64,000 nucleotides of DNA from assembly GCF_050003625.1 (NCBI RefSeq), contig NC_134398.1, forward strand, positions 89,479,832 through 89,543,831, given 5' to 3'. Shown here piece after piece: positions 61,201-64,000 of this stretch (its first letter is position 1; each line of letters begins with the position of its first letter). The notes beneath the pieces are model-generated. The model did not search any database. It saw nothing but the letters and a program-made list of their open reading frames with translations, and was not told where the DNA came from. The translations under genes were made by a program, and so were the position numbers. Source of the stretch: Haematobia irritans (Eukaryota; Arthropoda; Insecta; Diptera; Muscidae).

Positions 61201-63874
61201 GAAAGTCTAAAGTCGGGCGGGGCCGACTATATTATACCCTGCATCACTTTGCAGATCTAAATTTTCGATACCATATCACATCCGTCAAATGTGTTGGGTG
61301 CTATATATAAAGGTTTGTCCCAAATACATTCATTTAAATATCACTCGATTTGGACAGAATTTGATAGACTTTTACAAAATCTATAGACTCAAAATTTAAG
61401 TTGGCTAATGCACTAGGGTGGAACACAATTTTAGTAAAAAATAAAATATGGGAAACATTTAAATCTGAAGCAATTTTAAGGAAACTTCGCAAAAGTTTAT
61501 TTATGATTTATCGCTCGATATATATGTATTAGAAGTTTAGGAAAATTAGGGTCATTTTTACAACTTTTCGACTAAGCAGTGGCGACTTAACAAGGAAAAT
61601 GTTGGTATTTTGACCATTTTTGTCGAAATCAGAAAAACATATATATGGGAGCTATATCTAAATCTGAACCGATTTCAATCAAATTTGGCACACATGACTA
61701 TATTAGTAATTCTACTCCTAGTGCAAAATTTCAACCAAATTGGGCCAAAACTCTGGCTTCTGGGGCCATATAAGTCCATATCGGGCGAAAAATATATATG
61801 GAAGCTATATCTAAATCTGAACCGATTTCAATCAAATTTGGCACACATGACTATACTACCCATTTTACTCCTTGTGCAAAATTTCAAGCTAATGGGGTCA
61901 AACTCTGGCTTCTGGGTCCATATAAGTGCATATCGGGCGAAAGATATATATGGGAGCTATATCTAAATCTGAATCGATTTCCACCAAATTTGGCACCCAT
62001 AGCTACAATGCTACATCTACTCCTTGTGCAAAATTTCAACCAAATTGGGCCAAAACTCTGGCTTTTAGGACCATATTAGTCTATATCGGGCGAAAGATAT
62101 ATACGGGAGCTATATCTAAATCTGAACCGATTTCCATCAAATTTTGCACACTTGACTATACTACTAATTGTACTCCTAGTGCAAAATTTCAACCAAATTC
62201 GGCCAAAAATCTGGCTTCTGGGGCCATATAAGTCCATATCGGGCGAAAGATATATATGGGAGTTATATCTAAATCTGAACCGATTTCTTCCAAAATCAGG
62301 GTTCTATTCTTACCCAAATTAGGAACATGTGCCAAATTTGAAAGCGATTGGACTTCAATTGCGGCCTAGACTTTGATCACAAAAATGTGTCACAGACAGA
62401 CGGAGGGACGGACATGGTTATATCGACTCAGGGATCCACCCTAGGAATTATTGCCAAAGACACCATGTGTCTATCTCGTCTCCTTCTGGGTGTTACAAAC
62501 ATATGCACTAACTTATAATACCCTGTTCCACAGTGTGGCGCAGGGTATAAACACAAATATTAATTTTCTTGTATATATAATTTTCTTGTATAAATTCAAA
62601 ATTGTTTACCCTTTAAAATTTAAATTTTGTTGAGTGCCTTGTTCATATGCCAGACGCATACCAAAATCGATGCAAACACATTTATCCACGACAAAATATG
62701 TCTCTCTAGTAGAGCACCATGTGCTCTCATTTGATTCTCTCCCTGTATTGTGTTGATGTAGATCGTTGTCTATCTCCGTTGTCATCTTTATCTTTTTCAT
62801 CCGAAGACATTATATTTGCTTCCGAAGACATTATATTAAAGAAAATGTAATGTCCCAAACATAATATGTTGTAAGAAGTAATATGTATATTCCAAACGTG
62901 TTATACTACTTTATGCATATTATATGCTATCACATAAAAATAATGTGCAAAAAAAACAATAAAATAATATGCAAAAACGCGAGTTATGTTGTTTTGCACG
63001 ATTCTATATATCCCGATCTATGACAGATATAAAAAATCTGTAAACTCCAAACGTCCAAATTAATTACTATACAATATCCAAAATATATGTGCTTCCTGTT
63101 CTTTCTTCTTGACCTCCACCCCGCGCTATGCCTATGCATATTAACATATAAACATTTTATTTTAATTTGGCATTATATTTTTGCTCTTAAAAATATTGTG
63201 TTTAAAAAATTAAGCCCGAAACGCATTTTGTTTACTGTCAAATTGTTGATAAGCAAAAGATTTCAATTTATTTTTGAAAAAATATGCATGGAATCTCCAT
63301 AATTGTTGTAATATGCATTTTTTTAGGCTCCAGTTCAGCCTGGTGGAATGAAGTCACGTGTACAGGACTCTTCTCTTTGGGGCTTGGATTATTTTTACTG
63401 GTCTTGAATTGTTTAATAAGCCGCAAAGAAGAAGAAGACTTGGAAGACTACGTTCAACGGCAGCTAACACGATCTAGGTCTGGTCATCGTTTAGAACGTG
63501 ATGTGGAAACTGGAGTTCTAACCACAAGACATGCGAGAAAAGCGGTGGCATTCCAAAAAAATGGTCTAGCTAGCGAAGTAGCTTTGGTAAATAGTTCAGC
63601 GAATGACAATGTAGCGAACGGTTCCATCGATGGACGAACTTGTATGTTAATCAAAAACACCATAACAACACTTTTCAAAATATAACCAACATTTTTTATA
63701 CTTTCAGGTCTTAATACTTCCGGTGATATTTTATTAGAAAAAATTGTCGAAGAAGATAATTCATATCTTAATAATGGTAGTGTTGGGGTTTCACCTATAG
63801 AAATCGAAAACGATACAAAGCAACTGTTGCGAAGTGAATCAATAAATGAAACAATCAATATAACAAGAATATAA
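22057..63874 (+). CDS. Two-pass membrane protein gene, four coding exons (spliced)
   Basis: Coding exons 22057-22263, 22339-22450, 63327-63641 and 63708-63874 total 801 nt and encode 266 residues. All junctions are in frame with GT/AG sites. The N-terminus (about residues 12-28) is very basic (KRQRRRRDEQKRARERR) and is followed by a Ser-rich stretch. TM1 is about residues 73-96 and TM2 about 118-137, with a short WW-containing loop between them. An acidic RKEEEDLEDY follows TM2, and the tail is polar. There is no signal peptide, so both ends probably face the cytoplasm (inference). A stop lies in frame upstream of the ATG (TAA at 22042-22044). I do not recognise the family. Exons are clean of stops and much less AT-rich than the surroundings. 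The 40,876 bp third intron is almost wholly transposon sequence. Confidence 0.8.
22339..22450 (+). CDS. Coding exon 2 (first membrane segment)
   Basis: Follows a 75-nt intron (22264-22338, acceptor ATCTGCAG). Encodes VVTSIGMLHIGIVFIVFGVF and on to DETMSWNVF, i.e. TM1 and the start of the loop. Donor A|GTAAGTAT at 22451 is near consensus. Phase 1 matches exon 3. Confidence 0.8.
22529..23116. mobile_element. hAT-like MITE with AACCGGTTAA palindromes
   Basis: Flanked by the 8-bp repeat ATAGTATC (22521-22528 and 23117-23124), which extends to ATAGTATCAA on both sides. Subterminal TTAACCGGTTAATC words occur at both ends, and the imperfect inverted ends share AGCG...CGATT. No coding frame. It lies at the start of the giant intron. 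Confidence 0.65.
23125..23636. other. Intron sequence, nothing recognised
   Basis: AT-rich stretch within the giant intron. A frame at 23491-23721 is Phe-rich and runs into the next repeat. I do not call it. Confidence 0.4.
23637..24775 (+). mobile_element. hAT-like transposon remnant
   Basis: Begins CAGTGTTGCCAGG, a common hAT-type terminus, followed by C- and G-runs (CCCCCC, AGGGGG). A second insertion with the same start lies at 46395. The segment at about 24505-24720 is inverted relative to 46560-46740. It contains a short piece of hAT transposase C-terminus (23800-23960). The right boundary is uncertain. Confidence 0.5.
23800..23985 (+). pseudogene. hAT transposase C-terminal fragment
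   Basis: One frame reads LNTSKNAIALLSLSFLNAS then VERTFLIFDTIKYNHI. The pattern with LS..F.NASVERTFS..  is the hallmark of the hAT dimerisation region (hATC), here degenerate and without the catalytic part. Function is lost. Confidence 0.5.
24848..26152 (-). mobile_element. Mariner-like element B, full length (1305 bp)
   Basis: TIRs AAGGGTGATTTGTTAAGAGC and CTCAAAAGAATCACCCTT. TA on both sides (24846-24847 and 26153-26154). The interrupted family B sequence reads GCACATA|TA|TTATTG. The same site is intact at about 52605-52620 and 53895-53910 (CACATATATTATTGGATAC), which proves a TA target duplication. It is the only copy here with the whole transposase region. Confidence 0.95.
24954..26039 (-). 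pseudogene. Mariner-like transposase with one premature stop
   Basis: 361 codons from ATG at 26039. The N-terminal half has a helix-turn-helix-type DNA-binding region (LTNEQRLQIIEFYYQNQCSV, then a second one around RRRSQQLGLCYSTTWKILRK). The catalytic half has FSDEAHFW, WFQQDGATCHT and SCDLTPLDYFLWG, so all three acids are present, with 36 residues between the second and third Asp. A single TAG (25410-25412) replaces Tyr in the IIGPYFFKD motif seen in copies A and C and ends the frame at 209 residues. It would cut TA targets by a DDE/D mechanism. Spacing differs from canonical DD34D mariners, so the exact subfamily is left open. Confidence 0.92.
26875..27059 (+). repeat. 5' LTR of the gypsy element
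   Basis: Begins TGTGGTATATTGC and ends ATACATCACA. It contains AATAAAAGAGAATTG near the 3' part. It differs from the 3' LTR at AACGGATT against AACGAATT. Confidence 0.95.
27060..27074 (+). promoter_or_regulatory. Primer-binding site of the gypsy element
   Basis: GTGGCGACGAGGAGA directly follows the LTR end. TGGCGAC... is a usual start of tRNA-complementary primer sites in Ty3/gypsy elements. The tRNA was not identified. Confidence 0.65.
27101..31096 (+). pseudogene. Gypsy Gag-Pol polyprotein, one in-frame stop
   Basis: Single frame of 1,331 codons. Order: Gag-like N-terminus (LEQFFIASEV), two CX2CX4HX4C zinc knuckles (residues about 244-257 and 264-277), protease LDTGSEF (about 317), reverse transcriptase with FLDDILI (about 600), RNase H with TVDASPVGVGAVL and TDNRPL, integrase HHCC zinc region (about 966-1000), and a catalytic D,D35E core (HVDFFGP, SDNGTAF, NGQAENAV). 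The frame is broken once by TAA at 29609-29611, just after MASNR in RNase H. The frame continues unchanged beyond it. Gag and Pol share one frame without a shift. This copy makes no full polyprotein unless the stop is read through or the base is a sequencing error. Confidence 0.95.
31122..31130 (+). promoter_or_regulatory. Polypurine tract of the gypsy element
   Basis: AGGGGGGTA-type purine run ending one base before the 3' LTR, the primer for plus-strand synthesis. Confidence 0.75.
31132..31316 (+). repeat. 3' LTR of the gypsy element
   Basis: 185 bp, identical to the 5' LTR except one base. It is followed by the duplicated AATAT. Confidence 0.95.
31637..31709 (+). other. tRNA-like module in family B (plus-strand type)
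   Basis: CCACGTGGAGCAGTGGTTAC is an A-box-like start, CTTGCATGCAAAG an anticodon-arm-like hairpin and GGGTTCATTTCC a B-box with one change. The ends do not pair well enough for a functional acceptor stem. It has the same position and strand as 54341-54413 and, inverted, 51857-51931. Confidence 0.7.
33629..34145. mobile_element. TA-type MITE, uninterrupted copy (517 bp)
   Basis: Starts CACTGAAAAAACAGTGAACC and ends CACTTTTTTTTTTGAGTG, with TA on both sides. In inverse orientation it matches 9780-9970 joined to 21633-21736 and supplies the empty site for container 1. Confidence 0.8.
34214..34782. mobile_element. CGTGAGTCACG foldback repeat, copy 2
   Basis: Same as 20737-21217: starts GACACGAAATTGTCGTGACT and ends TACTCACGTGCACACCTCT. 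It contains runs of TTCGTGAGTCACGACATTT in tandem (about 34560-34635). Confidence 0.78.
35512..36444 (-). mobile_element. Mariner-like element C, internally deleted (933 bp)
   Basis: TIRs AAGGGTGATTTGTTAAGAGC and CTCAAAAGAATCACCCTT, flanked by TA (35510-35511 and 36445-36446). It has the same 370-bp deletion as copy A, with the junction at GACGTTGTGGCTCGTTAG. Confidence 0.93.
35618..36328 (-). pseudogene. Mariner-like transposase, deleted and with early stop
   Basis: Catalytic half is intact in sequence (FSDEAHFW, WFQQDGATCHT, SCDLTPLDYFLWG). The DNA-binding half is missing as in copy A, and codon 3 is TGA (AATTGACTT where copies A and B have AATAGACTT). A later internal ATG at 36271 leaves 217 residues. 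It cannot bind its ends. Confidence 0.88.
37171..38452 (-). mobile_element. DD37E-type Tc1/mariner element D (1282 bp)
   Basis: Ends AAGGGGGATACGGTCAAAAT and, inverted, AAGGGTGATAAGGTCAAAAT. Flanked by TA (37169-37170 and 38453-38454). Second copy is E at 39031-40287. Confidence 0.92.
37307..38308 (-). CDS. DD37E transposase, open but with a 6-residue deletion
   Basis: 333 residues from MPSKQEEQRIK. An in-frame ATG further upstream (38404) is less likely because copy E shows the same internal start context. Two helix-turn-helix regions are visible: HAKLAKSLKVAKSTVKNVIK and LRDAANKLGVSSTTVHRAKK. Catalytic motifs are VVMDDETYV, LFWPDLASCHYG and ELRPIEKYW. Copy E has KDKNPP between VVP and NTPELRP, giving 37 residues between the second Asp and the Glu (DD37E). 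Here those six residues are missing, so spacing is 31. The frame is otherwise fully open. Activity is doubtful because the deletion lies next to the catalytic Glu. Confidence 0.9.
   Translation of the reverse strand: MPSKQEEQRIKILLAHRENPSYSHAKLAKSLKVAKSTVKNVIKVFGERLSTARKSGSGGNRKPEAAETTKRVAGSFKRNPNLSLRDAANKLGVSSTTVHRAKKRAGLSTYKKVVTPNRDDKQNSTAKARSRRLYTTMLTKFDCVVMDDETYVKADYKQLPGQEFYTAKGRGKVADIFKHIKLSKFAKKYLVWQAICICGLKSSIFIASGTVNQEIYVKECLNKRLLPFLKKHGCSVLFWPDLASCHYGKKAMEWYAANNVQVVPNTPELRPIEKYWTIVKRNLKKTKKTANDEQQFKANWLSAAKKVDKVAVQNLMAGVKREARQFGFGKAKA
39031..40287 (-). mobile_element. DD37E-type Tc1/mariner element E (1257 bp)
   Basis: Starts AAGGGTAATAGGTCAAAATT and ends ATTTTGACCGTATCACCCTT. TA on both sides (39029-39030 and 40288-40289). 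It sits inside the SF3B3 fragment. Confidence 0.92.
39157..40132 (-). pseudogene. DD37E transposase, broken
   Basis: Close relative of the element D transposase. The N-terminal part is open from MPSKQEEQRIK to FGERLS. A deletion of about 37 bp then shifts the frame, and a one-base loss near 39768 (GTCAGCATGTCG against GTCAGCATCGTCG in D) shifts it again before MLTKFDCVVMDDETYV. The catalytic half keeps D, D and E with the complete VVPKDKNPPNTPELRPIE spacing (37 residues). Inactive as it stands. Confidence 0.9.
40880..41265 (-). pseudogene. Two-exon fragment of an unidentified gene
   Basis: On the minus strand a GAG|GTAAGTAAT donor (exon end 41170) and a TTAATTTGCAG acceptor (exon start 41104) bound a 65-nt intron of ordinary fly size. 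The second exon begins ATGTATCCAGGAAAATG and reads MYPGKCYSLIIVLFNGIATT before AT-rich sequence. I do not recognise the product. It could be a captured 5' end of a host gene lying inside the SF3B3 fragment. The evidence is limited to the splice sites. Confidence 0.35.
41586..42069. other. Fragment of a modular repeat plus AT-rich sequence
   Basis: About 41620-41880 (GAATCTTAAATACCCACCACC to CAAATTTGAATTTTGTAG) is the inverse of the end of repeat 54983-56562. The remainder is AT-rich with no feature. Confidence 0.5.
42070..42309 (-). pseudogene. Unidentified coding-like fragment with acidic tail
   Basis: Continues in the same frame as the CCT1 fragment: VVLTHHQIKYIYKLCLRRRK, then LYIEDMKLRQYY, then TGA and THEDDDDDEDS. 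A basic block followed by a run of Asp/Glu codons (ATGACGATGACGATGAAG) looks like the end of a coding exon of another gene. I cannot name it. Confidence 0.35.
42305..42425 (-). pseudogene. CCT1: CCT1 (TCP-1 alpha) C-terminal fragment
   Basis: Minus-strand reading gives GVVRDNKKAGV and, after a deletion with frame change, KFVTEAAITILRIDDMIKLNPEE-type sequence. The motif EAAITILRIDDMIKL is characteristic of the C-terminal equatorial domain of chaperonin subunit CCT alpha. About 10 expected residues between the two pieces are missing. It is a short dead fragment, next to the eIF2B-delta fragment and in the same orientation. Confidence 0.7.
42430..43887 (-). pseudogene. eIF2Bdelta: eIF2B delta subunit gene fragment with introns
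   Basis: Exons on the minus strand: 43882-43887 and upstream (possible start ATGAAG), about 43395-43818 (KLSNKKHKRRKKS; MKAEREAKKLTKQAAG; several stops), 42791-43121 (KKTALSKAERRAIQEAQR to VVGSNARCIAFLIAM), 42592-42733 (VIQDFETPPKK-EFARSLESLL to QLPHDQPESE) and about 42430-42513 (HIENQIGKAVQAIN). Introns keep GT/AG borders, for example ATG|GTAAGA and CACATAG|GTT. The sequence matches the N-terminal tail and start of the regulatory domain of the eIF2B delta subunit, a translation-initiation GDP/GTP exchange factor. The catalytically important rest is missing, and frameshifts are present (GACACCACCTAAAAAAGGAA). Introns prove capture as DNA, not through mRNA. Confidence 0.75.
43308..43376 (+). 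repeat. AAAATTTTCTATAGAAAT minisatellite, short array
   Basis: Three units of about 30 bp (TTTTGACAAAATTTTCTATA, GAAATAAAA), within an intron of the eIF2B-delta fragment. This is the inverse of the array at 45380-45975. Confidence 0.8.
44101..45315 (+). mobile_element. Modular interspersed repeat M3
   Basis: Six or so modules of 150-160 bp, each with GGGAGCTATATCTAAATCTG, CTCCTTGTGCAAAATTT and AAACTCTGGCTTTTGAGGCC. They are followed by CAGACGGACGGACAGACAGA near 45150 and the closing hairpin ATACCCTGTACCACAGTAG / GGTGAAGGGTAT. The opening GGCGGGGCC block is missing, so it is 5'-truncated. Confidence 0.8.
45380..45975 (+). repeat. AT-rich minisatellite, about 20-30 bp units
   Basis: About 20 imperfect units of AAAATTTTATTTCTATAGAA and AAAATTTTGTC, each a near-palindrome. 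Same word as at 43308-43376 in the other direction. Unit length and sequence vary, so it is not a CRISPR-type array. Confidence 0.9.
46395..46742. mobile_element. hAT-like fragment (CAGTGTTGCCAGG start)
   Basis: Interrupts the right part of the family B element. Begins CAGTGTTGCCAGGTG. Its right part (ATATATCCTGAAAGAAGAG onward) is the inverse of 24505-24720. No coding frame. The right border is approximate. Confidence 0.5.
46946..47335. other. Intron sequence, nothing recognised
   Basis: AT-rich between the family B right end and a MITE. I see no gene or repeat. Confidence 0.4.
47336..47491. mobile_element. Short MITE with about 45-bp TIRs
   Basis: Left TAGATGATACTCTAAATAAC then GTAAGTAATAAGACCAACTA, and right the inverted TAGTTGATCATATTACTTAC then GTTAGAGCATCATCTA. 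Loop of about 60 bp. No coding capacity. Confidence 0.82.
47492..48526. other. Unassigned, with ACCATTACATGGTC palindromes
   Basis: 47570-47824 holds an 84-codon frame starting ATGGCAACGCTAG that contains the near-palindrome AGGATGAGTCC...GGACTCATCCT. No domain or splice context, so not called. 47940-48520 has repeated CCATTTAATGG / CCATTACATGGTC words and looks like a decayed TIR element. Confidence 0.4.
48527..48804. mobile_element. MITE with about 60-bp TIRs (TTATTCCGGAC type)
   Basis: Left CACACGATTTTCATTTTGCG, then GCGCTTTACAGACTATCAGT, TATTCCGGACG. Right inverted CACACGACTAATGCGTTTTA, CAGATTATCAGTTATTCCGG. Length 278 bp with a GC-richer core than its surroundings. Flanks TA on the left and TT on the right. 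Confidence 0.85.
48805..50620. other. Intron sequence with decayed repeats
   Basis: 49395-49520 is half of a MITE related to 50621-50870 (TCATATTATTTTGCTCTTCG, TTTCTTCTCTGCGTG). 49610-49720 has a faint modular-repeat unit. The remainder is AT-rich. The frames at 48816-49034 and 49308-49574 have no recognised domain. Confidence 0.45.
50621..50870. mobile_element. Near-perfect MITE with TA duplication (250 bp)
   Basis: Left CACGCAGAGAAGGAATATGA TCACCTCAAACATG and right, inverted, CACCCAGAGAAGGAATATGA with the same continuation. TIRs run at least 50 bp. TA on both sides (50619-50620 and 50871-50872). Interior has further inverted CATGTTACATGGT words. Its low divergence suggests recent movement. 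Confidence 0.9.
51857..51931 (-). other. tRNA-like module 2 of family B
   Basis: Minus strand: CCACGTGGAGCAGTGGTTAG, CTTGCATGCAAAGGGTCG and GGGTTCAATTCC. It has A- and B-box sequences of a Pol III internal promoter. The arm ends pair poorly, so it is tRNA-like rather than a functional tRNA. Confidence 0.7.
52046..52117 (+). other. tRNA-like module 1 of family B
   Basis: GCTACGTAGCCCAGTGGATA (A-box-like), TTGGCTTACAAACTGTA (anticodon-arm-like, with a possible TAC) and GGTTCGATTCTCCGTC (B-box). Best preserved of the modules of this type. It points away from module 2, with about 115 bp between them. Confidence 0.72.
52421..52546. mobile_element. Half MITE between two family B copies
   Basis: CGCAGAGAAGAAACATTATT to GGCTCAGTGAACACAG is the inverse of 49395-49520. 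One TIR only. Confidence 0.55.
52549..53196 (+). mobile_element. Family B element, right-truncated copy
   Basis: Starts CACCTTCAAAAAAATCGCTT after TA (52547-52548). It includes module 1 inverted (52862-52930, minus strand, GGTTCGATTCTCCGTG) and module 2 with its central 19 bp deleted (53047-53100). Similarity to the family ends near CAGTGCTTGAT. It lies head-to-head with the copy at 50968-52418. Confidence 0.8.
52862..52930 (-). other. tRNA-like module 1 in the truncated family B copy
   Basis: Minus strand: CTACGTAGCCCAGTGGATAG, TTGGCTTACAAACTCTATGG and GGTTCGATTCTCCGTG. It matches 52046-52117 almost base for base. Confidence 0.7.
53197..53842. other. Intron sequence, nothing recognised
   Basis: AT-rich sequence between two family B copies. 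No frame, RNA or repeat is identified. Confidence 0.4.
54158..54226 (-). other. tRNA-like module 1, third copy
   Basis: Minus strand: CTATGTAGTCCAGTGGATCG, TGGTGGCTTACAAACTGTAT and GATTCGATTCTCCGTG. Same place in family B as at 52862, slightly more diverged. Confidence 0.68.
54341..54413 (+). other. tRNA-like module 2, plus strand
   Basis: CCACGTAGAGCAGTGGTTAG, CTTGCATGCAAAGGGTCG and GGGTTCAATCCCTGCTCCG. Intact A- and B-box. About 115 bp from module 1 and divergently oriented. Confidence 0.72.
54983..56562 (+). mobile_element. Modular interspersed repeat M4
   Basis: Starts ATACCCACCACCATAGAATG and ends GATTCGGCCCGGCCGAACTT. A run of CTGT units (TGTCTGTCTGTCTGTC) lies at 55120-55155. Then come about six modules of 150-160 bp with ATCGGTCCATRTTTTGGTAT, AGCCCCCATATAGACC and TGAAATTGGAAATCTAGAGG. 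Compared with M0 it is the same layout in a different sequence family and in the opposite order of landmarks. Open frames across the modules repeat the same peptide and are not genes. Confidence 0.8.
56790..58614 (-). mobile_element. piggyBac-like element, degenerate
   Basis: Subterminal inverted blocks TTATGTTTTGGGTCAATTTG (56818-56840) and its inverse (58398-58422). The right end AGAAGGG is followed by TTAA (58615-58618), the piggyBac target. The left TTAA border is not clear. It carries pieces of piggyBac transposase on the minus strand. Confidence 0.7.
57000..58302 (-). pseudogene. piggyBac transposase remnant
   Basis: Fragments in order on the minus strand. 58302-58042: a diverged segment with RLAKESVFVVRKRGIP. 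57584-57315: KKPDIILHYNKTKAGVDALH, QLVANYTCKRQTKLW and SAYNAYVIW, clearly piggyBac catalytic-domain C-terminal sequence. 57150-57000: a Cys-rich end RCFFCQQTKKR and VCNTCNHFVCKEHSNIVC, matching the zinc-binding C-terminal domain. Frameshifts and stops separate the pieces. The first catalytic Asp regions are decayed. Inactive. Confidence 0.75.
59198..59756. other. Intron sequence with MITE traces
   Basis: 59230-59430 contains AATGGTCACGATCTAAAATG and ACATGGTCACAATCGAAAAT words shared with 49200-49330. No gene. Confidence 0.4.
59757..60127 (-). pseudogene. Gypsy-type reverse transcriptase fragment
   Basis: Minus strand reads LSAAGLRLNAKKCFIFQREV, KYLGHHVTAKGTSSNEDKVQ and, with one stop, LCTYDRRFVPSFASIDNSLL, KLTHKGPKFQGSEEQEEAFH. 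This is the thumb/connection part of a Ty3/gypsy RT with the LG.. and F..RF landmarks. It is from a different family than the 26875 element. No LTRs nearby, so it is an isolated fragment. Confidence 0.8.
60211..60610 (-). mobile_element. 3' end of a non-LTR retrotransposon (tail shared with the SINE)
   Basis: Minus strand: C-terminal coding part (60354-60600), then a 3' UTR that ends TGTGGTATCACAATGGACTG, AATAGTCTAAGTGAGCCTGA, ATCGGGCTGCCAC and CCTAAC repeats (60211-60292). This tail is the same as the end of SINEs S1 and S2. 5'-truncated. Confidence 0.8.
60354..60600 (-). pseudogene. Non-LTR ORF2 C-terminal fragment (CCHC-type region)
   Basis: Reads LLLWPIFDGKIALQNDYCIS, CHDVEEKESIKHLLCECPAF and RRKRILGAYSF before TAA. 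C-x2-C...H-x4-C (CISC...HLLCEC) with PAF..RR..LG is the typical C-terminal end of jockey/R1-type ORF2 proteins. RT and endonuclease are missing. Confidence 0.72.
60611..61194. other. Intron sequence, nothing recognised
   Basis: AT-rich. Possible further decayed non-LTR sequence up to 60780. No gene. Confidence 0.4.
61195..62552 (+). mobile_element. Modular interspersed repeat M0, complete copy
   Basis: Starts ACAAGTAAGGAAAGTCTAAA then GTCGGGCGGGGCCGACTATA and TTATACCCTGCATCACT. Four to five modules with ATATGGGAGCTATATCTAAA, CTGAACCGATTTCAATC and CAAAACTCTGGCTTCTGGGG. Then CACAGACAGACGGAGGGACG, and the closing hairpin ATACCCTGTTCCACAGTG/TGGCGCAGGGTAT. It is uninterrupted and shows the empty site of the 7730-8977 insertion. 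Confidence 0.88.
62553..63326. other. End of the giant intron, decayed family B words
   Basis: 62815-63200 has CCCAAACATAATATGTTGTA, CATATTATATGCTATC and AAAATATTGTGTTTAAAAA words like the right end of family B, but no clear border. The last 30 bp are T-rich and lead to the acceptor of coding exon 3. Confidence 0.5.
63327..63641 (+). CDS. Coding exon 3 (second membrane segment)
   Basis: Acceptor GCATTTTTTTAG at 63326. The phase joins A|GC into Ser and continues SSSAWWNEVTCTG, with TM2 (LFSLGLGLFLLVLNCLI) and the acidic and basic juxtamembrane region. Donor ACTT|GTATGT at 63642. The hydrophobic periodicity and reading phase fit exon 2 despite 40.9 kb of separation. Confidence 0.82.
63708..63874 (+). 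CDS. Coding exon 4 (C-terminal tail and stop)
   Basis: Acceptor TTTTTATACTTTCAG at 63707 after a 66-nt intron. Encodes the polar tail (CLNTSGDILLEKIVEEDNSY... to NITRI) and ends at TAA 63872-63874. It contains several N-x-S/T sequences, not glycosylated if the tail is cytoplasmic. Confidence 0.82.
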
Positions 63875-63950
63875 GAAAAGTTTGTCTCCAAGTCACCAAA
63901 TATTTTCCTTACGCAGTTTAACACTTACTTTTTTTTTAATTAATGTAGAT

Positions 63951-63956
63951 AATAAA
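63951..63956 (+). terminator. Polyadenylation signal AATAAA
   Basis: AATAAA lies 77 bp after the stop codon of the two-pass membrane protein gene, a usual spacing for a short insect 3' UTR. Confidence 0.6.
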
Positions 63957-64000
63957 TAATATATATCTCTTTTTATAAACAAATTCAACTTACCCTACAA

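Overview
The window looks like nuclear DNA of a higher dipteran, most likely a calyptrate (muscid-type) fly. It is AT-rich, has spliced genes, and is packed with nested transposons: mariner and DD37E elements, Ty3/gypsy, non-LTR elements, tRNA-derived SINEs, hAT-like elements, piggyBac, and MITEs with TA duplications. It also carries the modular repeats around the GTCGGGCGGGGCCGAC motif that I associate with muscid genomes. The species assignment is inference.

Only one host gene looks intact. It is on the + strand with coding exons at 22057-22263, 22339-22450, 63327-63641 and 63708-63874. These join in frame into a 266-residue protein with two membrane segments that I do not recognise. Its third intron position holds a 40,876 bp intron, and nearly everything from 22.5 to 63.3 kb lies inside it.

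Layout. 1-9.9 kb: a direct repeat, copies of a TA-inserting family (family A) with a nested SINE, pogo-like element and family B element, then a modular repeat. 9979-21624: a hAT-like container (8-bp duplication CAAAATAG) holding family A, a SINE, a non-LTR element, mariner A and several MITEs. 22.0-22.5 kb: first coding exons. 24785-46945: one family B element broken up by mariner B, by a hAT-like element that contains a young gypsy element, and by a 13 kb hAT-like element (33184-46243, duplication ATTCAAAT). This last element holds mariner C, two DD37E elements, and intron-containing fragments of host housekeeping genes (SF3B3, eIF2B-delta, CCT1). 47-63 kb: MITEs, three more family B copies, a piggyBac remnant, fragments of gypsy and non-LTR elements, and a complete modular repeat. 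63.3-64 kb: last two coding exons and a polyadenylation signal.

For many insertions a paralogous uninterrupted copy of the same family lies elsewhere in the window. It shows the empty target site, so element edges and nesting order can be read directly. The points most worth following are the Pack-TYPE-like hAT element with host gene fragments, the 3' tail shared by the SINE and a non-LTR element, and the two divergent tRNA-like modules built into family B.
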